From the NCBI GenBank assembly GCA_963585895.1, contig OY757904.1, positions 21,056,717 through 21,120,716 of the forward strand: DNA of 64,000 nt, read 5' to 3'. The DNA comes from Sepioteuthis lessoniana (lineage: Eukaryota > Mollusca > Cephalopoda > Myopsida > Loliginidae). A program made the translations under genes and the position numbers. Position 1 is the stretch's first letter, and each line of letters opens with the position of its first letter. Shown here piece after piece: positions 22,196-32,220 of the stretch. The notes below the pieces were generated by a model. That model made no database searches, was not told the DNA's origin, and saw only the letters and a list, made by a program, of their open reading frames with translations.

Positions 22196-22830
22196 TCGAA
22201 GTAATAGGGCACGCCCCCGGCGAATGCCCCGGGGCCTGTTCTGGACTTCGGTCCGGAGCGTGGCCCTGGAAAAGGAACAATGGCAGACTTGGGGCCTTTA
22301 ATTAGGCACCTAGTTTCGACTAGGCTACCTTCGGGTGGGCGAGCTGCATCTTTGTCTCCCTTGTACGGCACTAGACCATGTGTCTAGTTTAAGCCGCAAA
22401 CTGGCATACGTGCCTGGACCCACATTTGGGTTCGTGAAACTGCTTGCCTCATCAGGCTCACATTGCACTAAGTGAGCCGATGAACAGCACAGACAAGCAG
22501 GGTTCGAGTCTCGGCTCGTTCCCGACCTTCCCCTCCCTTTATCCCCACTTTAATTGGCCTTCGGGCTTTTGACCTTGTATCAAGTCGTGTCTGGTGGGAG
22601 GCAGCGACAAATATCTGGCCTCGAAGCAATACCCATATATATATATATTGTCACCTATAAATAAGATAGCATTCAACACAGGTATTAACGTATTAAACAT
22701 ATTCAATAACAACCCTATCATTCCTCGTAATAGAATGAACCAAATGTATTCTATAAAAAACGCTCGAATTAGATATAAAAACTCGCTGCAACTCACCGAA
22801 ACAAACACAACTCTCGTGCTGTTAAAGCGC
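21950..22830 (+). pseudogene. Possible Penelope-like C-terminal fragment, split by insertions
   Basis: If the insertion at 22080-22618 and one copy of its flanking duplication are ignored, the two sides read on in one frame: KSLDIRKILINNTKITYK and RLQILEAIPI before it, SPINKIAFNTGINVLNIFN after it. The pattern LxILEA...PxIN is one I associate with the C-terminal endonuclease region of Penelope-like retroelements. It is short and from memory, so the family call is tentative; the interrupted frame itself is seen directly. Confidence 0.4.
22207..22617 (+). mobile_element. SINE-G with GC-rich 5' part
   Basis: From about 22360 (GTACGGCACTAGACCATGTG) to 22617 (GGGAGGCAGCGACAAATATC) it matches the SINE-G at 41.96 kb, including the stem CTAGAC/GTCTAG and the tRNA-like segment with GGGTTCGAGTCTCGG. 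The first 150 bases are GC-rich (CCCCCGGCGAATGCCCCGGG) and have no counterpart there. Flanks GGCCTCGAAGTAATA (22192-22206) and GGCCTCGAAGCAATA (22617-22631) are a likely target duplication. Confidence 0.75.
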
Positions 22831-22849
22831 TAGACTTCAGAATTGTTGT

Positions 22850-22985
22850 AAGCGAGTTCAAACTCCAGTCGCACTATTATGTTCACTTTCAGACAAATAC
22901 CATTGGATAAGGTATGAACCCCCTTATCCTCCCTGCTGAGTTAAATAGCATCACTGCAGGATGGTGTTGATTTGCCATTATACAA
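22850..22985 (+). mobile_element. SINE-B, partial
   Basis: AAGCGAGTTCAAACTCCAGT (B-box), core ATACCATTGGATAAGGTATG, then a shortened tail with GATTTGCCATTATACAAAGA. The A-box side is missing. Confidence 0.75.
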
Positions 22986-23084
22986 AGAAACAACCCCAGA
23001 GGAAGACCAGCGAAATGGCTGAAAGCGCTTGGGCTAGTTTGTGGTACTTTCTTCACCACCACAACCAAGATATAAGGAAGATAA

Positions 23085-23334
23085 TAAGTTAGTTAGCGAC
23101 CATAGTCGAGGGTGACCCGAAGGCTCCCTTTTCGATAGCTACTACACCAAGGTGTAGGGGAGGGTGCTACTCCATTCCCTGGATTGCTCCACTTTACCCT
23201 TGAACCGTACCTTATAATGCTGAGTGTTAAGCAAGGTGGTATCAAGTTCCATTTTTAAAGTCTTTGGTATGACTCGACCTGGGATTGAACCCAGGTCTCC
23301 CGGGCCATTGGCGAACACTCTAACCGCTGGGCCA
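23085..23334 (-). mobile_element. SINE-F, near complete
   Basis: Clear body with the perfect hairpin CTACACCAAGGTGTAG at about 23142, and an intact head at the right (GGGATTGAACCCAGG B-box, TCTAACCGCTGGGCCA A-box side) on the plus strand. Confidence 0.9.
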
Positions 23335-23415
23335 GAAGATAATAATAAGACTTAAATGTCTTCACTTAGATCGTAAAAAGAAAATACTCCGCGGTCTTTA
23401 GATTGAACATGCTTA

Positions 23416-23419
<4 letters not shown>

Positions 23420-23481
<62 letters not shown>
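23420..23481. repeat. (TA)n microsatellite
   Basis: About 30 TA units with one G interruption near 23468; ends in TATATATTGTCAC, a junction also seen at 22.64 kb. Confidence 0.95.
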
Positions 23482-23497
23482 TGTCACTCGAATTTAA

Positions 23498-24020
23498 AAC
23501 CAATCTGAAGTGGTGAATTTCTTGGATGTCACATTTAACCTCCATAAAAAGATAGTTTCACCTCACAGAAAACCGAACTATGCCTCCTATTATACTCATA
23601 CATCTTCAAATTACCCACCCGCTTTATTTAATGGGTGTCCTCGTGGTGTGATGGGTAAAGCGATTGACTGTGGAATCGTAGTAAGCGAGTTCGTACTCAA
23701 GTCGCGCTATTACGTTGACTTTCGGGCAAATACCCTTGGGAAAGTTATGAACTCCCTTATCCTCCCAGCTATGGGTTAAATAATACCACTATTGTTCTTC
23801 TAGGAGAATATATTTGGCATTAAATAACCTACAAAGGTTGATATGCCATTAAACAAAGAAACCAAACCCAACGGCTGTATTTAAGCAAATCTTGATATAA
23901 GTTTGCCAAAGATAATCAGTAAACTCTAGCACTTAAAATAAAATCCTGGTCAGTTTTTCCTAAAGAACAGACTGCTAACGAAGCTTCATGAAGCTTAACG
24001 AAGCGTTCTCGCGCAATGCT
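23498..24020 (+). pseudogene. Penelope-like reverse transcriptase fragment, split by SINE-B
   Basis: Before the SINE the frame reads VVNFLDVTFNLHKKI, HRKPNYASYYTHTSSNYPP and ALFNG, a pattern typical of the region just after the palm in Penelope-type reverse transcriptases (FLDVT, RKPN, SNxPP). After the SINE, frames give FKQIL and ISLPKIISKL, the expected continuation. Frameshifts follow. No catalytic box is present in the fragment. Family call is by recalled pattern. Confidence 0.55.
23629..23872 (+). mobile_element. SINE-B, complete
   Basis: Head TCCTCGTGGTGTGATGGGTA with B-box GAGTTCGTACTC, core ATACCCTTGGGAAAGTTATG, tail GGCATTAAATAACC, CTACAAAGGTTGATATGCC, then AAACAAAGAAACCAAACC. The flanks GCTTTATTTA and GCTGTATTTA are a probable imperfect target duplication. 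Confidence 0.92.
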
Positions 24021-24249
24021 TAGCCAACTGGCGATATAAATTACTAGTCTGAATTGAGAGTTCAATCACAACAGGAACTGACATTTGTACCCTTTTCCTA
24101 AATATAAGTTACGGTTAATAAATAATGATCAATAAATACATATATACATACGAACTGGCTGAAATAGATAGATAGATTGTAAACATATCATGGATTTATC
24201 GGTAATTCAGGAAACAGATACCTAATGACTTTAGAAAGATACAAACTGA
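24021..24249. other. Intergenic DNA, nothing recognised
   Basis: AT-rich, no feature seen beyond short ACAT and GATA runs. Confidence 0.4.
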
Positions 24250-24362
24250 GGTTTTGACTATTTCGTTTAACGATATATCAACCATCGTGGATTATCTAAA
24301 GCCAAAGCCGTCCTTGTCGAAGAACAACTGTGATACTGTTTAACCCATAACTGAGGAACAGA
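24250..24362 (-). mobile_element. SINE-B 3' half, reverse
   Basis: Diverged hairpin tail (TATATCAACCATCGTGGATT), then GAAGAACAACTGTGATACTG and TTTAACCCATAACTGAGG. Confidence 0.65.
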
Positions 24363-25199
24363 CTGGGATAGATAGATAGATAGATAGATTATAGAAACAT
24401 ATATCTAATAAAACGTCAAGTTGTAGTTTAATGGTTTAACTTGTCACTCAATCTTTACTACAGAAAACAATATCCAGTATCCATGGCCTTGTGTCAAAAC
24501 TGAGTTAAATCTTGTAAATAAAAACAGATACTTAATATATTTATGCAGGTTAAACATACGAGTGGTGTACATTAGAGGATTGATACATTTTTTTCACGAA
24601 AAGATACAATTTTCCTATTCTAAAATGTTTTTAAGTTGCGTATAGTTTATAAAGTAGCGACAGAAATACTAACAAATATTTATGAATGCATAAAACCGAT
24701 CATATTTAAACCAACCAATATTCGATATTGAATATCAGTCTTTGAAAAGTCGATCCTTGAAATCTTTTTTTTCTTTCTTTTATGTTGATTTGACTGAAAT
24801 CAGGAACTTCTTTTTAATATTGACTCTCATCAGAACAACGAAAGTAGAGTTGAACAGAACAATGAAAGTCTCAACTAGAAATGCATTTCTAATATAACAA
24901 AAACAAAGAATTCTCAAAGAGCATTATGATTTAATATTGACATATGATGATTTTGTTTTACTTCCGTAAATAAATGAAACCTGATTTTGCAAAGAATAAA
25001 GAATAGGGAATTTTTCGCCATGATAAATCGTGTATTTGCAGGTATAAATTACTGTTTATAATGTTTGTCACTACGCTCTCTTAGTGGAAAAATAAACTTC
25101 AAATAAGAATGATATAAAAATAACAAACTTTTGCTCGTGTATTTACCCAACTTCTCAACCACATATAGGGTCTGACACAAGGTCAATTTTAAAGATGAG
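24363..25199. other. AT-rich DNA without recognised features
   Basis: A short GATA run at 24369-24388; no gene or repeat family seen in the rest. Confidence 0.5.
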
Positions 25200-25290
25200 A
25201 TACCGTTTGGTTTGGTTGGTTGGATGGTTTTTATGGCATATCAACCATTGTAAGTTATTTGAAACCAAATCCCCTTTAAACATACTCTAT
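25200..25290 (-). repeat. Isolated hairpin tail
   Basis: GTTTGGTTTGGTTGGTTGGA then TTTTATGGCATATCAACCAT and a diverged second half (GTAAGTTATTTGAAACC). No C-type domain follows. Confidence 0.65.
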
Positions 25291-25403
25291 AGAAATAAAT
25301 ATACTTGTATATCAGATATATTGTTGAGATTTATGGTTCTCGATAGCGCACTTGATGAGTTAAGAGTGGACCAAATATTGCGGTATAATTAGCGCACAGT
25401 ATA

Positions 25404-25439
<36 letters not shown>

Positions 25440-25441
<2 letters not shown>

Positions 25442-25780
25442 TACATGGCTGTGTCTGTGATCCTGGGTTTCATGCTTTTCGCATTCGTCAGACAGAGTGG
25501 AAGGTTTTCAAAAAAAAATGCCGATTAATATTGTTCAATTTTTGTTTGAAGGGAGATTTTGTTTGTGTGTATGAGCGCCTATGTTTGTGTGTTTTTGAAT
25601 ATTAGAATACGCAAACATACAAACATTCCGAAGGGCATAAACTTTGACATACATACACGAACAAAATCCCCCTTCAAACAAAAATCTCACAATATTAATC
25701 GGTCTTTTTTGAAAACTTTTCATTCTCTCAGACGAATGTATGAAGCATGAAATCCAGGGTCACAAACACTATCATGTAAT
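25440..25780. repeat. Long palindrome (inverted repeat), about 341 bp
   Basis: The two halves are imperfect reverse complements along nearly their whole length. ATTACATG opens and CATGTAAT closes it; GATCCTGGGTTTCATGC pairs with GCATGAAATCCAGGGTC; CCGATTAATATTGT with ACAATATTAATCGG; TTTTTGTTTGAAGGG with CCTTCAAACAAAAA. The centre is near 25605. A (GATA)n array (25407-25440) touches the left end. No transposase motif is seen; it could be a foldback or MITE-type element or an inverted duplication. Confidence 0.88.
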
Positions 25781-25782
25781 AT

Positions 25783-25919
25783 GGGCACCTCGGGTAGTGT
25801 AATGGTTAGCAAGCTTGACTAGCAAACCCGCAAGAGTGAGTTCGAGTCTCATTGGGTGCCTCATTCATTCGGCCTTGTGCCACATCGAAGCAAAGAGCTT
25901 CGTAAATTAAATTACAACG
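25783..25919 (+). mobile_element. SINE-E, complete, with target duplication
   Basis: GGGCACC...GGTGCC acceptor-like pairing, A-box TAGTGTAATGGTTAGCAAGC, B-box GAGTTCGAGTCTC. The body stem is CGAAGC-AAAGA-GCTTCG (25886-25902), one base pair different on both sides from the other copies. Target duplication CTATCATGTAATAT at 25769-25782 and 25920-25933 lies in the end of the palindrome, so the SINE inserted after it. Confidence 0.9.
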
Positions 25920-25927
25920 CTATCATG

Positions 25928-25930
<3 letters not shown>

Positions 25931-25966
<36 letters not shown>
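25931..25966. repeat. (TA)n microsatellite
   Basis: About 18 TA units beginning in the right target duplication of the SINE-E. Confidence 0.9.
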
Positions 25967-25968
<2 letters not shown>

Positions 25969-25984
25969 CAATGTATGTATGATT

Positions 25985-26345
25985 TCTGAACATATTTTGT
26001 AGATAACATTCTTAAACTAGCCTGAGCTCATTTTTGCACACAGTTAAATGGTTTCAAATATTACTATATAACAGTCACCATTTAACATCAGTTATTTGTT
26101 TGCACACAGTTTGTTCTATTAAACCCATTGATAGGACTCTCTCAGGCGCGACCACTCCATGTCAAAGTAGACCTGGGACCAATGACAATGAAGAGGTACT
26201 CAAGATTCCACAAATTTCCAAGGCTAGAGCATCACCATGAGATGGTTAGAGTCATATCAAGGACACTCGTTGAGGAGTGAAGTCTTACACCCTCTGCAGA
26301 CATGCAGTCTGTGTATTCTACAGGCCTCAACTGTCTGGGCTGAAC
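25985..26345 (-). mobile_element. C element, reverse, partial
   Basis: Subrepeat region with TTCTGAACATATTTTGTAGA and GCACACAGTTAAATGGTTTC, then the GC-richer domain 26110-26345. The hairpin tail is absent. Confidence 0.7.
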
Positions 26346-26461
26346 AGCTGGTTAGAATTCTATTTTCCTTGATTGGTGGCTTAACCCAGAATGCAGTACG
26401 ATTTATTCATAGATATGATGAGAAGACATGGACTGGTGCCTTTTTCAAAGGAATTAGTAAA

Positions 26462-26548
26462 ATGCAACCTGGCACGTCCAGGATTTGAACTTGGTTCGTC
26501 AAGTCCATTTCCTACTATAATAACCGTGACGACACATGCGCTTAGAGA
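26462..26548 (-). mobile_element. SINE-D head, reverse
   Basis: CGTCCAGGATTTGAACTTGG is the reversed B-box and AAGTCCATTTCCTACTATAA with AACCGTGACGACAC the A-box side. Confidence 0.65.
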
Positions 26549-27814
26549 ATAATAGTCTCAAAAGCTCATTGATCGAACTCTGGCCTGAGCAAGGTTGTGT
26601 GGAAGACCAACAATTATCCATCCAGTAAGTCTCCCTTCTCCACACAACCGATGTTATTAATGAGAACAAGGGTCGATACAGCTTGACCCAATGTCGTCTT
26701 GGTGTTGCCATACCAAAATATGTTTTAAGGCAGCGTCAGAGTGCCTTATGGACTGAAATCAAAGTTGTTTTTTTTATTAGAGAATCATAGCTAAAAAGCT
26801 CACTCTATCTCATTATTTCACATATAGCCAGAGATGTTTTAGTAATACAATATGTGCCGTTTTTACTTAAGCTTATATACAAACATAATGAGAAATATAG
26901 ACCAAACGACCAGTGAATCTGTTGGCTTTCCTTTGTAACAGTCCATGATTATATAAAATAATTAGGGATTTTAGTAAATTATTTTCGTAATAAATTGTTT
27001 TCTAGCGAAACTTTGAGTTCATAATTGCAGGTTTTCGATTTAGAAATGTCAGGACTTGCGTAGACCTTATTTCGTGTACACATGTCAACACATGTCAAAA
27101 TAAGATCGACAGGTTTGTTATAATCAGTTGTAAGCAGAATATTAAGATAATCAATTCAATAGATATCAGCTGATATTTAACAATGACATGTCACTAAAAA
27201 GTCTTAGTGATTACGTGTGATCAAAGTATTAGTTAAAGAATAAATTGAAGAAAATATATAAGAAGAAGATTTCGAAGATACGGATAGTCACAGTTGGGGT
27301 CAGAGTAAGAACAAACGTGGGTTGGAGACGACAGATATCGAAAAGGTCCCGGTGCGTGCACAAGATGCGGCGGGTGTGAGGATAATAATGACTATGTCTC
27401 TGTCAATATTTTCGTCTGACACTCTTTATTCTATGAGTATATTTGGCTGTTGTAATTCCTACAATATAGCTATCTCTTTTTGGCGACTACCGTGAAAGAG
27501 TAATAGCAAATAAACTTTCATATCCTGAAACTAACGGAATCGTCTTGAATAGGGTTGTATTATAACTTTTGATTTGGCACCGGTAACGTTACACAATTCA
27601 TATTTACTGCCGTTGCGTTACAATTATTATTGATGCTTCTATTTATGAAGGGGTGAATGATTCTAATTATTATTTCATAATTGTCTATTTTAGCGAGAAT
27701 TTGGCAGATGAAAAAATATATTTTCAGTGGGAACAAAGACTTCATGAAATCTAGTCGCAAATTTGAGGAAAATTGCTTTATTTTCTAAGAACATTTAAAT
27801 GTATTATTCTAATA
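26549..27814. other. Unassigned DNA with a possible LTR relic
   Basis: No gene recognised. At about 27472-27530 the run TATCTCTTTTTGGCGACTAC, CGTGAAAGAG and AATAAACTTTCATATC is shared with 32.38-32.44 kb. TGGCGAC after a T-rich end resembles an LTR/primer-binding junction, but no LTR ends or gag/pol frame are visible. Confidence 0.4.
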
Positions 27815-27945
27815 ATACCCTTCAGAAAGGTATGAACCTTCTTATCACCAAGAAATGTATTGTATAGTACTACTGTTGTTCTACAAGGATGGCTTTGGCA
27901 TTAAATAACATACAAACCCTGATATACTGTTGAAATCAAAGAAAA
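27815..27945 (+). mobile_element. SINE-B 3' half
   Basis: AATACCCTTCAGAAAGGTAT (core), GTACTACTGTTGTTCTAC, and the tail GGCATTAAATAACATACAAA, diverged at its end. Confidence 0.75.
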
Positions 27946-28104
27946 CGATTATTATAATATACTTATCACTTTGATGTGCCATTTTTATTGGCTACAGTAG
28001 TATAAATTGATATCTAAATTACGTAAACATGAAAATAACTCTAGCATCCCACTTTATCAGATATATTTACAAAAATATATCTTGAAATACTAAGGATTAA
28101 ATTT

Positions 28105-29035
28105 ATTCTAAGAAATCACCACAGGCTTTAAACACTGCCTCCTGAGGACTGAGGACTCTCCTGCTGGCGTTTCTAAAAGTCTCAATGTTTAAGTTGGAAA
28201 ATGCTGCCGTTATTCTTACCTTTATTTTATCTTTGGTGTCTTACAGAGGTTTGTTCCTCTCTCGCCCCAAATATTATAATCAAGAAGATTTCAATCTGGG
28301 GAGTAAGGTGGTTTCATGTTAGGGGTGATCTGATTGCGGAGATTTTCGGTCAACCAAGGCTGGATTCTCTTGTTTCTGTGGCATGACGCAGAGCACTGTT
28401 GCTAGACGTAGGGACTTCCATCAAACACCCTCTCGATCTGGGGTAGCACTACCTACTCCAGGTACTTAATGTAGAACTCCGTGTTGAGTTTGGGGTCATA
28501 TAGGAAGATAAATGGGGACATAGCGTCAACATCACGAGTGACCACATCAAGCATCGTGATGTAGACTGGATATTTGTTGTCCATCAATATCAATGTGAAT
28601 CTGTCCTCAGATTGACAACTAAGTAAAAGTAATGTTGGCGACCGTAGCCGAGGGCGACCCAAAGGTTCCTTTTTTAATAGCTATTCCATCGAAGTGTAGG
28701 GGAGGCGTTACTCCTTTCTCTGGATTGCTCCAATTTACCCTTGATACGTACCTTATAATTCTTTGTGTTAAGCAAGGATGTATCAAGTAACATTTTTGAT
28801 TCTTTGGTATGATTCGACCTAGGATTGAACCCCAGTCTCCCGGGCTATTGGCGAACACTCTACCCACTATGTTTGGAACTTCCAAGGTGAATGTCAAGCA
28901 GAATAACATGCTGTTTCCAAATTTCTGGAGGAATGAATCGCGTCAAGGTGCTGCTTTCCTCAAAGACGATGCCCAACTGACTCTTGTTTGCTGCACAGTA
29001 GACAAAACCGGAAACAAATATAGCGCATGAGCGAA
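28105..29035 (-). pseudogene. IS630/mariner-type transposase, split by SINE-F
   Basis: Minus-strand frames between 28105 and 28615 give YPVYITMLDVVTRDVDAMSP and FIFLYDPKLNTEFYIKYLE, then PYVQQQCSASCH, then DTKDKIKVRITAAFSNLNIE and a KACGDFLE ending. These are patterns of a mariner-like transposase catalytic region; in QQCSASCH the expected catalytic Asp is Cys. The N-terminal side continues beyond the SINE-F at 28871-29035. Several stops and shifts make it inactive. Confidence 0.75.
28618..28870 (-). mobile_element. SINE-F inserted in transposase relic
   Basis: 3' side AAGTAAAAGTAATGTTGGCG, body with a mutated hairpin (CTATTCCATCGAAGTGTAG), B-box side GGATTGAACCCCAGTCTCCC, A-box side ACTCTACCCACTATG. 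Confidence 0.85.
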
Positions 29036-29295
29036 ATTAATAATTCAAGAAGGCAACTATTTACCCATCACACCCTATATATGTTTGTATATAGAAATAT
29101 AATGAGAGATTTAATAAGATCATAGAAAGTGTATATTCAAAAAAATAAATTTTTAAAAAAGGGAAAGAAATGTATACTATTTTAACAGGAAAAATTTCCC
29201 AAATCACTCAACAAAAATAAACATTCAAGTATGAGGTAAAGTATCACATTTTATGATAGACAGTTAGGTATACATCAAAATCTAAAATCGTCATG
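29036..29295. other. Intergenic DNA, nothing recognised
   Basis: AT-rich, no feature seen. Confidence 0.4.
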
Positions 29296-29537
29296 TGTCC
29301 TCATGGTGTAATGGTTAAAGCGTTGGACTGCGGAATCGTACTACGCGAGTTCGTACTCCAGTCGCGCTATTACGTTCACTTTTGGGCAAAAACCCTTGGG
29401 AAAGGTATGAGCCCCCTTATCCTCCCAGCTATGGGTTAAATAGTACCACTACTGTTCTTCTAGGAGAATGGCTTTGGCATTAAATAACCTAAAAAGAATT
29501 GATATGCCATTAAACAAAGAAACCAAACCAAACTTAA
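29296..29537 (+). mobile_element. SINE-B, complete
   Basis: Head TCCTCATGGTGTAATGGTTA and GAGTTCGTACTCC, core ACCCTTGGGAAAGGTATGAG, TTCTTCTAGGAGAATGGC, tail GGCATTAAATAACC with AATTGATATGCC, then AAACAAAGAAACCAAACC. Among the best preserved copies. Confidence 0.93.
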
Positions 29538-30006
29538 AAACGTCAATTAGGGCTTTTTATTTTAAGTTTCCACTCAAAATTTTGTTAGCAGACATTGTTT
29601 CGGTTTTGGTGGTTTTCACATATCAGCATTAAAGACAGTTTAACTGGATCATGTTGACAGTTTTTAAAAGATCATTACATGGAGAAATAGCTTTTCTACC
29701 ACATGAATATACGACGGTCAACATTTGAAAATGCTTGAGTAACACACGTTATAGAAAAACGACAAGAAATTTCAAAAGTTACAATTCTCTGGATAAAAAC
29801 ATCTCAAATATATTAAGAACAAAATTTTTAGTAGATTTTAAACAAAAAATGTTTTTATCATGGCCATAAAAATGACAAATGACGGGGAAAAACACTTATG
29901 TAGGAAAAATATTTTTAGAAAGTCAAATCAAGAAAATAAAAAAGGTTTAAAGTCTATGGCTTTTAACGAAACAAGACAAGGAGTGTTGTTTAAATACAGC
30001 TCACAA

Positions 30007-30011
<5 letters not shown>
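29538..30011. other. AT-rich DNA, nothing recognised
   Basis: No gene or repeat family seen. Confidence 0.45.

Positions 30012-30077
<66 letters not shown>
30012..30077. repeat. (TA)n microsatellite
   Basis: About 33 uninterrupted TA units. Confidence 0.97.
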
Positions 30078-30080
<3 letters not shown>

Positions 30081-30465
30081 AAGGTGACAAGCACAGCTTG
30101 GCGTTCCGTTTATTATTGGCCTTTTTGTTGGATAGCAAGATATAGCAACAGTAGATAAAGGCAATTTAAAAATCAACCAAAGTCACTTATGATATTATCT
30201 GAGTACATGAATGTTCGACTAGGACGTAGGTACTCTTCATTACAGAGTTAACGATTCATATTCTTAACACTATAACATTGCAGTACTCACATACCCGTCA
30301 ATGACTACTGATGGTCGAAAGTACGTATACTCGGATAAAAGACGCCGAACAATCTTTAAACTGCCTTCGCAAAACTATAAAAGGCCAATAAAAAATGAAG
30401 ATCAAATCCTTTACAGTCCCCTTTGATAAAATATACCCACAAGAAAATCTGCGACTACAATATAC

Positions 30466-30470
<5 letters not shown>
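30078..30470. other. Intergenic DNA, nothing recognised
   Basis: No feature seen. Confidence 0.4.

Positions 30471-30538
<68 letters not shown>
30471..30538. repeat. (TA)n microsatellite
   Basis: About 34 uninterrupted TA units. Confidence 0.97.
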
Positions 30539-30540
<2 letters not shown>

Positions 30541-31302
30541 GCAGAAGATGCATTGCCTGGTTGCCACACCAAGTTCTGAGAAGTAAAAGTGATCTCTGTT
30601 TATGCTAATATTTGGTCTTGTTCACATCTCATCAAGAATGAAGAAAGGCTCATCGACCATCGTTTTTTTGTTATGTTTTTGTTTTTGTTTTTTGTTTGTT
30701 GTTTTTGTTTTTTATGGGGGGGAGGTTCGTTCAAAGAATTCTGTGAAGAGTGAGTCAGATATGGAACGAAGCAGATAAGAACGGTAAATTAGAAAAGGCG
30801 AAAAAGAAAAAGAAAAACTGAAAACTAATCTTTTGGCTTCCTTTTGTGTATGCTTCTTTTAATTCTATCAAGAAATCTTCATTTTTTCGGATTTGGCAGA
30901 TGGTGCGTTTGAAGTCAAGATCTTAGTCCACTGCGTCTCTCAATTCACCGTAATTTTCAATGAAAACTGCTTTTTAATGGCAATTGTATACAAGCCTGTT
31001 TTCATTTTTTTTTAATTTCTTTCTGTTTTTTTTTTTTTTTTAATAATATTTTTCAGTTTCCAACAGTAGTCCTTCAAATGAAAACCGGATAACTCTTTTT
31101 ATATCCGCTACTTAACATTACCATCAGCTTTTTAAAAGAAAAGAATTAAATCTTTGAGTAGACAAAAAAGCGAAAGAGGAATCATTGTGAATTGATGATT
31201 AAGATTTTTTTGTTACCAACTCTTCTTCCAGTTCCATATGCTTTCTTTTTCTCACCTCCTCTTCTCCGTCTGCCGATCTATCCATCTATCAATCTATCTT
31301 CA
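30539..31302. other. T-rich intergenic DNA
   Basis: Includes a TTTTTG-rich run with a G tract (30660-30725), much like runs at 1-100, 6100-6180 and 54.0 kb. No gene seen. Confidence 0.45.
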
Positions 31303-31470
31303 GTCGTGCGACTACGTTCACTTTCGAACGTAAACTCTTGAGAAAGGGGTAAAGACCTTCTTTCTCCCTCAGCTATGGAGTTAAATAGTAGCACGCCTGT
31401 TACTTTACAAGAATGCCTTTGGCATCAAATAACCCACAAAGGTTGATATGCTCTTAAACTAAGAAGCAAA
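31303..31470 (+). mobile_element. SINE-B, head lost
   Basis: Core and tail only: CTACGTTCACTTTCGAACGT, CTCTTGAGAAAGGGGTAAAG, then GGCATCAAATAACCCACAAA and GGTTGATATGCTC. Confidence 0.75.
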
Positions 31471-31489
31471 TCATATTTTGCGTATCCCC

Positions 31490-31712
31490 CGTGCTGGACG
31501 GCAGTAGCAAGGAAGCGAGTTCGAACTCGAATCACGCTGTCACATCAACTTTTGGACTTTTACAATTGAGAAGCTATGAACACCTTATCCCGCCCGCCAG
31601 CTATGGGTTATATGATATCACTGCTTTTTTTTTTCTCCAATGATTATATCGGTATTAAATAACCCTACGAAGGTTGATATGCCACTAAACAAAGAAATCA
31701 AACCTATTAATA
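31490..31712 (+). mobile_element. SINE-B, diverged
   Basis: GAAGCGAGTTCGAACTCGAA (B-box), diverged core, TTAAATAACCCTACGAAGGT and TGATATGCCACTAAACAAAG tail. It follows the previous copy at 20 bases in the same orientation. Confidence 0.75.
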
Positions 31713-31844
31713 AGTCTTTGTTTTCTCTAGATGTTTATCTCTCCATATATTAACAACAGCCGCATTAATTCTATATATATATATATATATATATATAACT
31801 CAGCAAAAACGACACATCGTTGCGAGATTTTTATATGATTGATT

Positions 31845-32220
31845 AAGTTGGGTTTTATGGCATACCAACTAGTGTTGGTTATTTACTGCCAAATCCTCTT
31901 TATACATATATATTGAATATATATGCTTTGGTTTCGTTGGGTTTTATGGCATATCAACCATTGTAGCTTATTTAATTCCAAATCCTCTTTATACATATAC
32001 ATTGAATATATATAATTTGGTTTGGTTGAGTTTATTGCATATCAACCATCGTAGCTTATTTAATTCCAAATCCTCTTTATACATATACATTGAATATATG
32101 TGATTTGGTTTGGTTTGGTTTGGTTTGGTTTATTGCATATCAACCATTGTAGCTTATTTAATTTTGAATCCTCTTTATACATATGTATTAAACATATATG
32201 ATTTGTAAACAAATTTTGTA
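31845..32220 (-). repeat. Four tandem hairpin-tail units
   Basis: The word TTATGGCATA/TTATTGCATA starts at 31855, 31944, 32032 and 32130, giving spacings of 89, 88 and 98 bases; the last is longer through extra TTTGG units. Each unit is tail plus CCTCTTTATACATATA and AATATAT. No SINE or C domain lies between units. Confidence 0.85.

Noticed and set aside
21834..22301. 155-codon open frame spanning SINE-F, Penelope-like and SINE-G sequence
   Set aside because: It crosses several repeat boundaries and is a chance fusion.
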